A stretch of 64,000 nucleotides of DNA, taken from Tistlia consotensis USBA 355 (GTDB lineage Bacteria; Pseudomonadota; Alphaproteobacteria; Kiloniellales; DSM-21159). Positions within the stretch are counted from its first letter, which is position 1. Each line of letters starts with the position of its first letter. The notes under the pieces are model-generated. The model made no database searches, was not told the origin of the DNA, and worked only from the letters and a program-made list of their open reading frames with translations. A program made the translations under genes and the position numbers. Below are positions 51,039 through 64,000 of the stretch, one piece after another. The DNA lies in assembly GCF_900177295.1 (NCBI RefSeq), contig NZ_FWZX01000001.1, positions 186,001-250,000 of the forward strand. Direction: 5' to 3'.

Positions 51039-52019
51039 TCACATCCAGCCCCGCTCCTTGTAGTAGCGGATCGCGCCGGGATGCAGCGGCGCCGACAGGC
51101 TGTCCTTGATCATCTGCTCGGGCTTCAGGGTGGCGAAGGCGGGATGCTGGCTGCGGAAGTCGTCGAGATTGTCGAACACCGCCTTGACCAGCTGGTAGAC
51201 GACCTCGTCGGGCACGTCGGCACTGGTCACCAGCGTCGCGCCGACCCCGAAGGTCGTGACGTCGTCGGGCGAGCCGCGATACAGGCCGCCCGGAATCGTC
51301 ACCCAGCGGTAATAGGGATTGTCCTCGACCAGCTTCTGGATCGCCGGCCCGCCGACCCCGGCGAGATGCGTGTCGCAGTCGTTCGTCGCCTCCTGGACCG
51401 AGCCGTTCGGATGGCCGACCGTGTAGATGATCGCGTCGACCTTGCCGTCGCACAGCGCCTCGCTCTGCTCCGCCGGCTTCAGCTCCGAGACCTCGGAGAA
51501 GTCGTCCAGCGTCCAGCCCTCGGCCTCGAGCACGACCTCCATGGTGGCTCGCTGGCCGGAGCCCGGATTGCCGACGTTGACCCGCTTGCCCTTCAGGTCG
51601 TCGAAGGTCTTGATGCCGCTGTCGTCGCGGGCGAGCACCGTGAAAGGCTCGGCGTGCAGCGAGAAGACCGAGCGCAGCTTCTCGAAGGGCCCCTTGTCCT
51701 GGAACTCGGAGATGCCTTTGTAGGCGTTGTACTGCCAGTCGGACTGGGCGATGCCGAACTCCAGGTCGCCGCTGCGGATCTCGTCGATGTTGTAGATCGA
51801 GCCGCTGGTCGGCTCGACGCCGCAGCGGATGCCGGTCTTCTCCCGGTTCTTGTTGAGCAGCCGGCAGATCGCGCCGCCCGCGGGATAGTAGACGCCGGTG
51901 ATGCCGCCCGTGCCGATCATGACCAGCTGCTGATCCGTCGCCGCGACGCCGGACGAGCTCGCGCCCCAGACCCCGGCCGCCAGGGCCAGCGCGATGCCGG
52001 CGAGTGCGCTTTTCCTCAT
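51039..52019 (-). CDS. TAXI-family TRAP substrate-binding protein without adjacent permease
   Basis: A 326-residue periplasmic binding protein with a signal peptide (SALAGIALALAAGVWGASS). The TAXI core is MIGTGGITGVYYPAGGAICRLLNK, then ELEFGIAQSDWQYNAY-like residues (DLEFGIAQSDWQ), GKRVNVGNPGSGQRAT and LHPGAIRYYKERGW. Many members bind glutamate or other amino and carboxylic acids. GGAGG lies 11 nt before ATG 52019. No TRAP permease gene is next to it; it follows a BKACE and an aminotransferase gene on the same strand, so it may share the permease encoded elsewhere. Confidence 0.88.
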   Translation of the reverse strand: MRKSALAGIALALAAGVWGASSSGVAATDQQLVMIGTGGITGVYYPAGGAICRLLNKNREKTGIRCGVEPTSGSIYNIDEIRSGDLEFGIAQSDWQYNAYKGISEFQDKGPFEKLRSVFSLHAEPFTVLARDDSGIKTFDDLKGKRVNVGNPGSGQRATMEVVLEAEGWTLDDFSEVSELKPAEQSEALCDGKVDAIIYTVGHPNGSVQEATNDCDTHLAGVGGPAIQKLVEDNPYYRWVTIPGGLYRGSPDDVTTFGVGATLVTSADVPDEVVYQLVKAVFDNLDDFRSQHPAFATLKPEQMIKDSLSAPLHPGAIRYYKERGWM

Positions 52020-52125
52020 CGTCCAACCAACCTCCAACCTGCTTCGTGAACCAAGCCCTTGCGGCAAGCGCAGCATTCAACACTGCCGCGCGGGCGCTGG
52101 CTAGGCGACGACCGGGCGCAGCCTG

Positions 52126-53010
52126 TCAGGCGCCGGGCGCCATCAGCCGCCGGGCCGTCGCGGCATCGGCGAGCGGCCGGCCGATCGCCCGGACCGCGCC
52201 GGCGACGGCGGTCACCGAAGCGGCGTTGTCCGGCGCGATCCGGCCGTCCGCGAGCTGCAGGTTGTTCTCGAAGCCGACCCGGACGTGGCCGCCCAGGCTG
52301 GCCGCGGCCAGCGCGCAGGCCGTCTCCTTCGGCCCGAAGGCGCAAAGCGACCAGAGGGGCGACCAGAGGGGCGACCAGAGGGGCGGCCCCGGCTCCCCGG
52401 CCGACGGGTCGCACACCGCGAGAAACGGCAGCAGGTCGCCCGGCTCGGAGCGCTGGCCGGCGCTGTAGCGGCCGAGCACGTAGAGCAGCGAGCGCTGTCC
52501 GGGCGGGATCGTGCCGGCCGCGCGCAGCGCCAGGAAGCGCTCCAGGTCGGCCGGGTCGTAGAGGATGAACTGCATCAGCGTGCCGGCCTCGGCGAGCTCG
52601 GCGAAGAAGCGCGCGGCCGCCCGCTCGGACCCGGCGTCGGGCGCCAGCTCGCGCAGCGCCAGGCTGACCGCCTCGGGCCGGACGGCACGCACGCAGGCCA
52701 TCTGCTCGTCGCGGCCATAGCGGCCGACCGCCTCGGTGGTGATCTGCACCACCAGAGCCTCGCCGACCCGCTCGCGGATCGCCGCCGTCGCCTCGCGGTA
52801 GCGGCCGGGGTCCAGGCTGTGCGCCCCGGCAGCGTCGCGCACGTGCAGGTGGATCATCGCGGCGCCGGCCGCCGCGCAGGCCGCCGCCGTCTCGGCCAGC
52901 TCCGCCGGCTCGATCGGCAGGGCCGGATGGTCGGCCTTGGTCTTGCGCGCGCCGTTCGGCGCCACCGCCAGGATCAGCGGCGCCCAGGCCTCCGCCGCCC
53001 CGGATGTCAC
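52126..53010 (-). CDS. Beta-keto acid cleavage enzyme (BKACE) family protein
   Basis: A 294-residue TIM-barrel enzyme of the BKACE (DUF849, Kce-like) family, which condenses a beta-keto acid with acetyl-CoA and splits it to acetoacetate and a new acyl-CoA. Zinc ligands are in MIHLHVRDAAGAHSLDP, the early lysine region is VAPNGARKTKADHPALP, and the late motif is GGHVRVGFENNL with the conserved glutamate. The start GTG 53010 overlaps the aminotransferase stop (GTGA). A 12-nt tandem triplication encodes PLWSPLWSPLWS before LCAFGP. With the aminotransferase it may degrade an amino acid through its beta-keto acid. Confidence 0.87.
   Translation of the reverse strand: MTSGAAEAWAPLILAVAPNGARKTKADHPALPIEPAELAETAAACAAAGAAMIHLHVRDAAGAHSLDPGRYREATAAIRERVGEALVVQITTEAVGRYGRDEQMACVRAVRPEAVSLALRELAPDAGSERAAARFFAELAEAGTLMQFILYDPADLERFLALRAAGTIPPGQRSLLYVLGRYSAGQRSEPGDLLPFLAVCDPSAGEPGPPLWSPLWSPLWSLCAFGPKETACALAAASLGGHVRVGFENNLQLADGRIAPDNAASVTAVAGAVRAIGRPLADAATARRLMAPGA
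52349..52384. repeat. 12-nt tandem repeat, three perfect copies, inside the BKACE gene
   Basis: gaccagaggggc occurs three times without error at 52349-52360, 52361-52372 and 52373-52384. It is in frame and encodes three successive PLWS units on the minus strand. Two copies are probably an expansion relative to the family. Confidence 0.9.
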
Positions 53011-54338
53011 GCCGGCTCCGCCAGCGCCGCGTCGACCGCCCGCCCCAGCTTGTCGACGATCTCCGCGACCTGTGGCTCGCCGATGATGAAGGGCGGCGCC
53101 AGCAGCACGTGGTCGCCGGCCAGGCCGTCGACCGTGCCGCCACCCGGATAGCACATCAGGCCCTCGGCCATAGCCCGGCGCTTGATCCGGGCGTTGAGCC
53201 GGCGCGCCGGATCGAAGGGCCGCTTGCTGCCGCGGTCCTCGACCAGCTCGAGGCCGAGGAACAGCCCGCGGCCGCGGATGTCGCCGACGTGGTTGTGGTT
53301 GCCGAAGCGCTCCTCCAGGGCCGCGCGCAGAGCCGCCCCCTGGCGCGCGACGTTGGCCAGCAGGTCCTCGCGCTCGATGGTCCGCTGGACCTCCAGGCCG
53401 CCGGCGCAGGCCGTGGCGTGGCCGATGTAGGTGAAGCCGTGGTGGAAGAAGCCGCTGCCGCCGACGATCGTGTCGTAGATCCTGCCGGACAGCAGGCAGG
53501 CGCCGATCGGCTGGTAGCCGGCGCCCAGGCCCTTGGCGCAGGTCAGGAGGTCGGGGGCGATGCCCTCGTCCTCGCAGGCGAAGAGCCGGCCGGTGCGGCC
53601 CATGCCGCTCATCACCTCGTCGAGAATCAGCAGGATGCCGTGGCGGTCGCAGATCTCGCGCACCCGCCGGAAGTAGCCGGGCACCGCCGGCACGGCGCCG
53701 AGCGTCGCCCCGACCACGGTCTCGGCGACGAAGCCGATCACCGTCTCGGCGCCGAGCTCCAGGATCTTGGCCTCCAGCTCGTCGGCGACGCGCCGGCCGT
53801 AGGCCTCCTCGCTCTCGTCCGGCCGCTTGCCGCGGTAGGCGTAGCAGGGCGAGACGTGGCGCGTGTCCAGCAGGATCGGCTCGAAGATCGCGCGGCGCCC
53901 CGGATTGCCGCCGACCGAGAGCGCCCCCAGGGTGTTGCCGTGGTAGCTCTGGTGGCGCGCGATGAAGTAGCGGCGCTGCATTTCGCCCTTCTCGTAGAAG
54001 TACTGGCGCGCCAGCTTGAGCGCCGTCTCGTTGGCTTCCGAGCCGCCGGAGACGAAGTAGACCTTCTCGAGGCCTGCCGGCGCCCGGGCGATCAGGTGCT
54101 CGGCGAGCTGCTCGGAGGGCTCGTTGGTGAAGAAGGAGGTGTGGGCGTAGGGCAGCCGGTCGAGCTGCGCCTTGATCGCCTCGATCACCGGCCGGCAGCT
54201 GTGGCCGAGGCAGGAGACCGCGGCACCGCCGCTGGCGTCGAGATAGCGGCGTCCCTCGCTGTCGATCACGTAGGGTCCGTCCCCGGCGACCGCCAGGGGC
54301 AGGGCATTCTTGGGCTGGCGGTGCAGGATCGCGGTCAT
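53007..54338 (-). CDS. Class III aminotransferase
   Basis: A 443-residue PLP enzyme of aminotransferase class III, cytoplasmic. Visible parts: YLDASGGAAVSCLGH, VYFVSGGSEANETALKLAR, HQSYHGNTLGALSV, ILLILDEVMSGMGRTG and the PLP lysine in CAKGLGAGYQPIGA. Members act on omega-amino acids, beta-amino acids or amines such as putrescine. It is the first gene of an operon with BKACE, which acts on beta-keto acids, so a beta-amino acid or amino-keto acid substrate is attractive. That is inference. Confidence 0.9.
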   Translation of the reverse strand: MTAILHRQPKNALPLAVAGDGPYVIDSEGRRYLDASGGAAVSCLGHSCRPVIEAIKAQLDRLPYAHTSFFTNEPSEQLAEHLIARAPAGLEKVYFVSGGSEANETALKLARQYFYEKGEMQRRYFIARHQSYHGNTLGALSVGGNPGRRAIFEPILLDTRHVSPCYAYRGKRPDESEEAYGRRVADELEAKILELGAETVIGFVAETVVGATLGAVPAVPGYFRRVREICDRHGILLILDEVMSGMGRTGRLFACEDEGIAPDLLTCAKGLGAGYQPIGACLLSGRIYDTIVGGSGFFHHGFTYIGHATACAGGLEVQRTIEREDLLANVARQGAALRAALEERFGNHNHVGDIRGRGLFLGLELVEDRGSKRPFDPARRLNARIKRRAMAEGLMCYPGGGTVDGLAGDHVLLAPPFIIGEPQVAEIVDKLGRAVDAALAEPA

Positions 54339-54442
54339 CGGGCGGCTTCGCTTCGTTCTGCTGTGTCCCGGCGCATTGTTCCCGGGCGGTTTCGCGGCTA
54401 GCTTAGCGCCGCCATCGAACCGAAGCGAGGGGACGGTCCCGC

Positions 54443-54958
54443 ATGGACCTCAAGGAGCACATCCGCAGCATCCCGGACTTTCCGAAGCCGGGAATCCTGT
54501 TCTACGACATCTCGACCCTGCTGGCCGAGCCGGCCGCCTGGAAGGCGACCGTCGAGCGCCTGGCCGAGGCGATCGAGCCCTACCGGCCGGCGCTGCTGGT
54601 CGGCATCGAGTCGCGTGGATTCCTGACCGCGGCGCCGCTGGCCCTGCACCTCGGCATGGGCTTCGCCATGGTGCGCAAGAAGAACAAGCTGCCCGGCAAG
54701 ACGATCAAGCACACCTACGACCTCGAGTACGGCACCGACACGATCGAGATCCAGGCCGACGCGGTCGAGCCCGGCCAGCGTGTCGTGATCCTCGACGACC
54801 TGCTGGCGACCGGCGGCACCGCCGCCGCCGCGGTCCACCTGCTGCGCTCGGTCGGCGCCGAGGTCGCGGCCGCCGCCTTCATCATCGAGCTCAGCTTCCT
54901 GAACGGCCGGGACAAGCTCGACCTGCCGGTGCACACCCTGATCTCCTACGACGACTAG
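54443..54958 (+). CDS. apt: Adenine phosphoribosyltransferase
   Basis: A 171-residue purine salvage enzyme that makes AMP from adenine and PRPP. The N-terminus is [22 protein letters not shown], the adenine-binding region [24 protein letters not shown], and the PRPP motif [16 protein letters not shown]. The length is normal. ATG 54443 lies after CGAGGGGACGG. It is a single gene, divergent from the aminotransferase operon. Confidence 0.95.
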   Translation: MDLKEHIRSIPDFPKPGILFYDISTLLAEPAAWKATVERLAEAIEPYRPALLVGIESRGFLTAAPLALHLGMGFAMVRKKNKLPGKTIKHTYDLEYGTDTIEIQADAVEPGQRVVILDDLLATGGTAAAAVHLLRSVGAEVAAAAFIIELSFLNGRDKLDLPVHTLISYDD

Positions 54959-55059
54959 GCAGGCGCCGACCGCGCGGATCCGGCGGGCGTAGTCGTGTGC
55001 GCAGAAATACAACCCCTGGGGGAGATCACCCGAACGATGCCCGCAATGGCGGGATTATG

Positions 55060-55074
55060 TTAACGCCGGATTAA
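55060..55074 (+). promoter_or_regulatory. CtrA-type site upstream of the multi-PAS kinase
   Basis: TTAACGCCGGATTAAC is an exact TTAA-N7-TTAAC on the plus strand, 96 nt upstream of ATG 55171. The surrounding gap (54959-55170) holds no gene and has an AT-rich patch around 55050-55105. Control of the kinase by CtrA is inferred. Confidence 0.6.
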
Positions 55075-55170
55075 CGGGCATACCTATAGTTTGAGATGAA
55101 TTGAGAGCAGGTCCGGCCGGGGAGTGCAGAACGGCCCGGACCGCTCGCCAGCGGGCGGACGTCTTTCCGG

Positions 55171-59780
<4,610 letters not shown>

Positions 59781-59784
<4 letters not shown>

Positions 59785-60064
59785 CCCGCATTTCTCAAAC
59801 TGGAAGGGGGCGTCATCGCGCCAGTCGGGCTCGATCCGCCAGGAGAAGCCCGAAGAGCGTAGCGGCGCTACGGTCGAGGGCTTCGACGCCGCGGGCGGGC
59901 CCGACTGGCGCGACCCGCAGGACGCCACTGGGGGCGCGCGTTATCGTCCGACAGGCTGCGTCGAGGCGCTTGCCCGATGCGCCGCATCGCGCTGCGCACC
60001 TCTCCTGGCCTGTCGGACGATAACGCACGTGACGACCCCTTCCAGTTTGAGAAATGCGGGCTAG
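59781..60064. mobile_element. MITE-like element with 35-bp terminal inverted repeats and internal hairpins
   Basis: The two ends, 59781-59809 and 60036-60064, are perfect reverse complements over 29 bp, extending to 35 bp with one mismatch (59781-59815 and 60030-60064). Both ends carry CTAG, which may be a 4-bp target duplication of the YTAR type seen with IS5-group elements. That would make the element 59785-60060. Inside are a left arm (59817-59830 with 59899-59912, 14 bp, plus a central CGTAGC/GCTACG hairpin) and a right arm (59938-59956 with 60008-60026, 19 bp). It has no coding capacity. It lies between the convergent kinase and amidase genes, and the kinase stop codon TAG is part of the left CTAG. 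Confidence 0.8.
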
Positions 60065-60089
60065 ACCCGATCACGAGAGCATCCGCCGC

Positions 60090-61322
60090 TCAGGCCGGGG
60101 TCGCGACGAAGCGCTCGGCGAAGGTCAGCAGGGCCCGGTCGCTGCCGGCCGGGCCGATCAGCGAGAGGCCGAGCGGGCAGCCGTCGAGGCTGGCCAGAGG
60201 CAGGCTGACCTGGGGCAGGCCCGAGAGCCCGGAGATCGCCGTCAGCGAGAGCACGTGGCTGCGGTGCTGGCGCAGCGACTCGGCGTCGGCGTCCAGGCGC
60301 GGCGCGATCGAGGGGGCGCTGGGCAGCAGCATCAGGGTGCCGGGCGAGACCAGCGCCCTGAGCCGCGCCGTGAACGCGCCGCGCGCCGCGCCGGCCTCGG
60401 CGATCTGCCCGGCCGTGACCGTCTTCACCCAGTCGAAGCGCTCGGCGATCTCCGGGCCGAAGCGGGGCTGCGTCGCCTCGATCCAGGCGCCGTGGACCTG
60501 CTGGATCTCGCCGGCCTGGATGTGCCGGAAGCGCCACATCCAGGCCTCGAGCCCGCCGCCCGGCTCGCCGACGGTGACGGCAGTCGCCTTGCCGAGGCGC
60601 TGCTCCAGGCGCTCGCGCCAGGGCGCGAGCGCCTGGCGGGCCTCCGGCACCGCCAGCGCCCAGGCGTCGTCGGCGAGCAGCAGCCGCTCGAACGGCGCGG
60701 CCTCGACATCGTCGCCGAGCAGGACGGCGCCGACCCGCTCCAGGGTCTCGGCGTCGCGCGCGAACCAGCCGACCGTGTCAAAGCTCGGCGCCAGCGGCAT
60801 CACCCCGGCGTCGTCGACCCGGCCGTGGGTCGGCCTCAAGCCGTAGAGACCGCAGTAGCTCGACGGGATGCGGATCGAGCCGCCGGTATCGCTGCCCAGC
60901 GCCGTGTCGCAGAGTCCGCCGGCGACCGCGGAGGCCGAGCCGCTGGACGAGCCGCCGGGGATCCGGCCCGGCGCATTGCTGTTCGCCGGCGTTCCGTAGT
61001 GGAAGTTCTGGCCGTTCAGGCTGTAGGCCAGCTCGTCGGTCATGGTCTTGCCGACCAGCGTCGCGCCGGCCCGCAGCAGGGCCGCGACGGCGGCGGCATG
61101 GCGTTCGGCCGGCGGGTGGCTGCGCTGCCAGTCGGGATTGCCGCAGCCGGTGACCCGGCCGGCGACGTCGAATATGTCCTTCGCCGCGAAGGTCAGGCCC
61201 GACAGCGGCCCGATCGAGTCCGGGCCGACCTCGAAACGGCCGCCCGGAATGAAGGCGCCCAGGGGATCATGGCCCAGGGGGTCATGGTCCAGGGCATCGC
61301 GGTCCTGGCCGACGTCGCTCAT
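60090..61322 (-). CDS. Amidase-signature family hydrolase
   Basis: A 410-residue amidase of the amidase-signature family. The Ser-cisSer-Lys triad is visible: lysine in LTFAAKDIFDVAG, cis-serine and serine in GGSSSGSASAV and GSDTGGSIRIPSSYCGL. The overall pattern (GCGNPDWQRSH, TMTDELAYSLNGQN) resembles AMI1-like amidases that act on small amides such as indole-3-acetamide. ATG 61322 has AGGAAG 6 nt upstream and overlaps the MFS gene stop by 4 bp, so the two are co-expressed. The N-terminus includes a short repeat (DHDPLGHDPLG). The substrate is unknown. Confidence 0.88.
   Translation of the reverse strand: MSDVGQDRDALDHDPLGHDPLGAFIPGGRFEVGPDSIGPLSGLTFAAKDIFDVAGRVTGCGNPDWQRSHPPAERHAAAVAALLRAGATLVGKTMTDELAYSLNGQNFHYGTPANSNAPGRIPGGSSSGSASAVAGGLCDTALGSDTGGSIRIPSSYCGLYGLRPTHGRVDDAGVMPLAPSFDTVGWFARDAETLERVGAVLLGDDVEAAPFERLLLADDAWALAVPEARQALAPWRERLEQRLGKATAVTVGEPGGGLEAWMWRFRHIQAGEIQQVHGAWIEATQPRFGPEIAERFDWVKTVTAGQIAEAGAARGAFTARLRALVSPGTLMLLPSAPSIAPRLDADAESLRQHRSHVLSLTAISGLSGLPQVSLPLASLDGCPLGLSLIGPAGSDRALLTFAERFVATPA
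61260..61304. repeat. 15-nt imperfect tandem repeat in the amidase N-terminus
   Basis: Three successive 15-nt units at 61260-61274, 61275-61289 and 61290-61304 (the first two are caggggatcatggcc and cagggggtcatggtc). They are in frame and encode the repeated residues ALDHDPLGHDPLG near the start of the amidase. Confidence 0.65.
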
Positions 61323-62509
61323 TCGCTTCTTCCTCTTCTCCTAGCCGGCGCTCCGCCGCGCTCGCGCCAGAGGGCCATCGTCACCACGATCAGGCAGATC
61401 GCCGCCAGCGTACCCGGCAGGCCCCAGGTCACCGAGAGCTCGGTGGCGAGGCCGCCGACCGCCGGGCCGACCAGGCTGCCGGCGGAATAGACCATGATGA
61501 AGGCGGCGTTGGCGACCCCCAGGTCGGCGGTGTCGAAGCGCTCGCCGAGCAGGGCCAGGCCGAGGTTGTAGAGCGCCAGCACCGCGCCGCCGAGCAGGAA
61601 GCAGACGGCGCCGGCCGCCAGCGGGTCGCCGCCGGCGAGGCCGAGCGCCAGGGCGCAGGCCAGGCCCAGCAGGCCGGCCAGGGCCAGGGTCGGGCGGCGC
61701 GACCAGCGGTCGCCGAGCCAGCCGAGCGGCAGCTGCAGCAGGATGCCGCCGACCAGGAACACGGTCAGCAGCAGCAGCGCGGCCGGCTCGGCGAGCCCGT
61801 TGCGCACGCCGAAGACCGGCAGCAGCGAGAAGCTGGCAAACTCGGCGAAGCCGGCCGCCATCCCGGCGAGCAGCATCGTCGGCGCGCGCCGCGCGACCTG
61901 GCTGAGCCGCAGGCCGGGGCGGAGCGGCAGGGGCGGCGCCAGGTGCAGCACCGGCAGCAGCGGCAGCACCGCCAGCGCGGTCGCGAGGCCGATGACCAGG
62001 AAGGGCAGACGGCCCTCCGTGCCGACCAGGGTCAGCAGCGACGGCCCGATGGCGAAGCCGACGAAGAGGGCGGAGGAATAGACCGCGATGATCCGTCCGC
62101 GGTTGTGCGACAGCGCGACGGCGTTGATCCAGGTCTCGCCGATCAGCCAGGGCAGCGCCAGCCCGGCGCCGGCCAGGAAGCGCAGCAATGCCCAGCTGCC
62201 GAGCGCCGGCAGCAGCGGCATGACCGCGATCGAGACGGCCGCGAGGCCGCAGCCGAGGACCATCGCCCGGCCGGTGCCGAGCTGCGCGGCCAGGCGCCGC
62301 AGGGCCGGCAGCAGCAGGACGTTCGCCAGGGTCGGCAGGGCGCCGACCAGGCCGATCGTGCCGGCGTCCTCGCCCCAGCGCTCGAGCACCAGCGAGGTCA
62401 GCGGGATCGAGGCGCCGAAGGCGATGCCGATGCCCAGCATGTGGAGCACGATCGCGATCAGGCTTTGGCGGCGGTCGCGGGCCGTGAGCTCGAGCGGAGG
62501 GCTGTCCAT
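61319..62509 (-). CDS. MFS transporter
   Basis: A 396-residue major facilitator with about twelve hydrophobic helices. It begins LIAIVLHMLGIGIAFGASIPL; the cytoplasmic loop between helices 2 and 3 reads LRRLAAQLGTGRAM and the equivalent in the second half is GWLGDRWSRRPTLA. WLIGETWINAVALSHNRGRIIAVYSSA resembles the YcaD-like sugar-efflux/export group. It is the first gene of a two-gene operon with the amidase, so it may move the amide or its product. The direction of transport is unknown. Confidence 0.88.
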   Translation of the reverse strand: MDSPPLELTARDRRQSLIAIVLHMLGIGIAFGASIPLTSLVLERWGEDAGTIGLVGALPTLANVLLLPALRRLAAQLGTGRAMVLGCGLAAVSIAVMPLLPALGSWALLRFLAGAGLALPWLIGETWINAVALSHNRGRIIAVYSSALFVGFAIGPSLLTLVGTEGRLPFLVIGLATALAVLPLLPVLHLAPPLPLRPGLRLSQVARRAPTMLLAGMAAGFAEFASFSLLPVFGVRNGLAEPAALLLLTVFLVGGILLQLPLGWLGDRWSRRPTLALAGLLGLACALALGLAGGDPLAAGAVCFLLGGAVLALYNLGLALLGERFDTADLGVANAAFIMVYSAGSLVGPAVGGLATELSVTWGLPGTLAAICLIVVTMALWRERGGAPARRRGRSE

Positions 62510-62703
62510 GATCCCGCTCTATCCGCTCCGGCCGGAACGGTCCACGCCGCCGCAGGGAGGGCTGCCATGCGGCGCCGGGGCAACAGGAGCGCGGCGGACG
62601 CGCGGCGACCCTATGCCCCGGCCGCCGGCGGTCGACAGATGCCGGCAGCCGTGCCAGGAATGGTGCTCCCGCTCGCCCGCTTCGCACCACCCCGAGGAGA
62701 CGA

Positions 62704-64000
62704 CATGGCCGACGACGCCGCCTTCCTGAGCGCCAACGAGCTGCTCGACGCCTATCGCGACAAGAGCCTGTCGCCGGTCGAGGCCACCGAGGCTGCGCTC
62801 GCGCAGATCGAGCGGCTCAACGGGCAGCTCAACGCCTTCTGCCTGGTCGACCGCGAGGGCGCGCTGGCCGCCGCCCGCGAGTCGGAGAAGCGCTGGCAGG
62901 CGGGCCGGCCGCGCGGCCGGCTCGACGGCGTGCCGCTCGGCGTCAAGGACCTGCTGCTGACCGAGGGCTGGCCGACCCTGCGCGGCTCGCGGACCATCGA
63001 TCCCGCCGGCCCCTGGCACGAGGACGCGCCGGCGGTGGCGCGGGTCAAGGAGCACGGCGCGATCCTGCTCGGCAAGACGACGACCCCCGAGTTCGGCTGG
63101 AAGGGCGTGACCGACAACGACCTGACCGGCATCACCCGCAACCCCTGGGATCCGAGCAAGACGCCGGGCGGCTCGTCGGGCGGCGCCGCGGTCGCCGCGG
63201 CCAGCGGCATGGGCGCCCTGCACTTCGGCACCGACGGCGGCGGCTCGATCCGCATCCCCTGCGGCTTCACCGGCATCCCCGGCCTCAAGCCCACCTTCGG
63301 GCGCGTGCCGGCCTACCCGCTGAGCCCCTTCGGCACCGTCGCCCACGTCGGGCCGATGGCCCGCACGGTCGCGGACTGCGCGCTGATGCTGACGGTGATC
63401 GCCGAGCCCGATCCGCGCGACCCCTACGCCCTGCCCTACGACTGGGAGGACTACAGCGACGGCCTGGAGGGCGGCGTCGAGGGCCTGCGGGTCGCCTATC
63501 TGCCGACCCTCAACGGCCGCCCGGTCGACCCGGAGGTCGCCGAGGCCGTGGCGAAGGCCGCACGCCACTTCGAGGCGCTCGGCGCCAAGGTCGAGCAGCC
63601 CGACCTCGACCTGCCCGACACGGCGGAGATCTTCGCCAAGCACTGGTTCTCCGGTGCCGCGCTGATGATGTCCGGCATCCCGGAGGACAAGCAGGCGATG
63701 ATCGATCCCGGCCTGCGCGAGGTCGCCGCCAAGGGCGCCGCCTTCTCGCTGCTGGAGTACCTGCGCGCGGTCAAGGGCCGCGAGGCCTTCACGGTGCGGA
63801 TGATCGACCTGCACCAGGACTACGACCTGCTGCTGCTGCCGACCCTGCCGCTGCCGGCCTTCGAGGCCGGCCTCGAGTGCCCGCGCAACGCCGCGGGCGA
63901 GCGCTGGACCGACTGGACGCCCTTCAGCTACCCCTTCAACCTGACCGGCCAGCCGGCGGCCAGCGTGCCCTGCGGCCTGACCGCGGCGGGCCTGCCGATC
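62704..64000 (+). CDS. Amidase-signature family protein, 3' end cut by window edge
   Basis: At least 432 codons starting at ATG 62704, preceded by GAGGAG at a 6-nt spacing, and running off the right edge without a stop. The amidase triad is visible: lysine in PLGVKDLLLTEGW, cis-serine in TPGGSSGGAAVAAASGMG and serine in GTDGGGSIRIPCGFTG. FGRVPAYPLSPFGTVAHVGPMARTV is typical of larger amidases related to GatA. It is divergent from the MFS-amidase pair, so this end of the window has two amidases of different subgroups. The substrate is unknown. Confidence 0.9.

Noticed and set aside
52349-52384. Possible CRISPR-like or satellite array
   Set aside because: Only three 12-nt units without spacers, in frame inside a gene; this is a coding tandem repeat.

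Overview
This window is about 64 kb of very GC-rich, densely coded chromosome, roughly 70% G+C by eye. It has the character of an alphaproteobacterium, most plausibly a Rhodospirillales-like lineage. The reasons are the glyQ-glyS-ppdK neighbourhood, a DUF2336 and a DUF1127 protein, several TRAP transporters of the TAXI and DctP types, and exact CtrA-type motifs (TTAA-N7-TTAAC) upstream of signalling genes. The organism assignment is inference. I see no rRNA, CRISPR array, prophage or intact insertion sequence, and one tRNA (Pro, CGG).

Layout. 0-6.5 kb: start of a CorA-type transporter (cut by the left edge), an ABC1 kinase, ferredoxin-NADP reductase next to an IsdG-like haem monooxygenase, an Asp/Glu racemase with a divergent LysR gene, DUF1127 and an Lrp/AsnC regulator. 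6.5-7.2 kb: a short AT-rich island with one orphan gene. 7.3-12.4 kb: meaB, ygfZ and three glycosyltransferases, probably for lipopolysaccharide. 12.4-20.3 kb: a divergent catabolic locus. A crotonase, an SDR and a MaoC hydratase are on one strand. A family III CoA-transferase, an IclR regulator and a TAXI-TRAP transporter are on the other. Together they look like uptake, CoA activation and oxidation of an unknown carboxylate. 20.4-25.7 kb: dihydroorotase, a small conserved protein and a methyltransferase; a sensor kinase with a THI5/NMT1-like periplasmic domain; an AbrB-type antitoxin with a Doc toxin.

25.8-35 kb: ppdK, glyS and glyQ, then a small iron-regulated locus with two Fur-like boxes (a PKHD hydroxylase, a secreted helical protein and a cysteine-cluster protein). 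35-42 kb: a spermidine/putrescine ABC transporter in line with a nitrilase-family amidase and an acetylpolyamine deacetylase. 42-45 kb: a TrmN6-like methyltransferase, DUF2007, polyprenyl diphosphate synthase, a GFA-family protein and tRNA-Pro. 45.5-49 kb: a TakP-type TRAP operon. 49-55 kb: DUF2336, a histidine-rich unknown, an aminotransferase-BKACE-TAXI catabolic operon, and apt. 55-64 kb: a 1537-residue multi-PAS histidine kinase with an internal duplication, a 284-bp MITE-like element with long terminal inverted repeats, an amidase plus MFS pair, and a second amidase cut by the right edge.

The most noteworthy items are the structured MITE-like element at 59781-60064, two exact CtrA-type sites in front of signalling genes, the unassigned IclR/TAXI/CoA-transferase catabolic locus, the Fur box directly abutting a start codon, and strong hairpins between binding-protein and permease genes in both complete TRAP operons.
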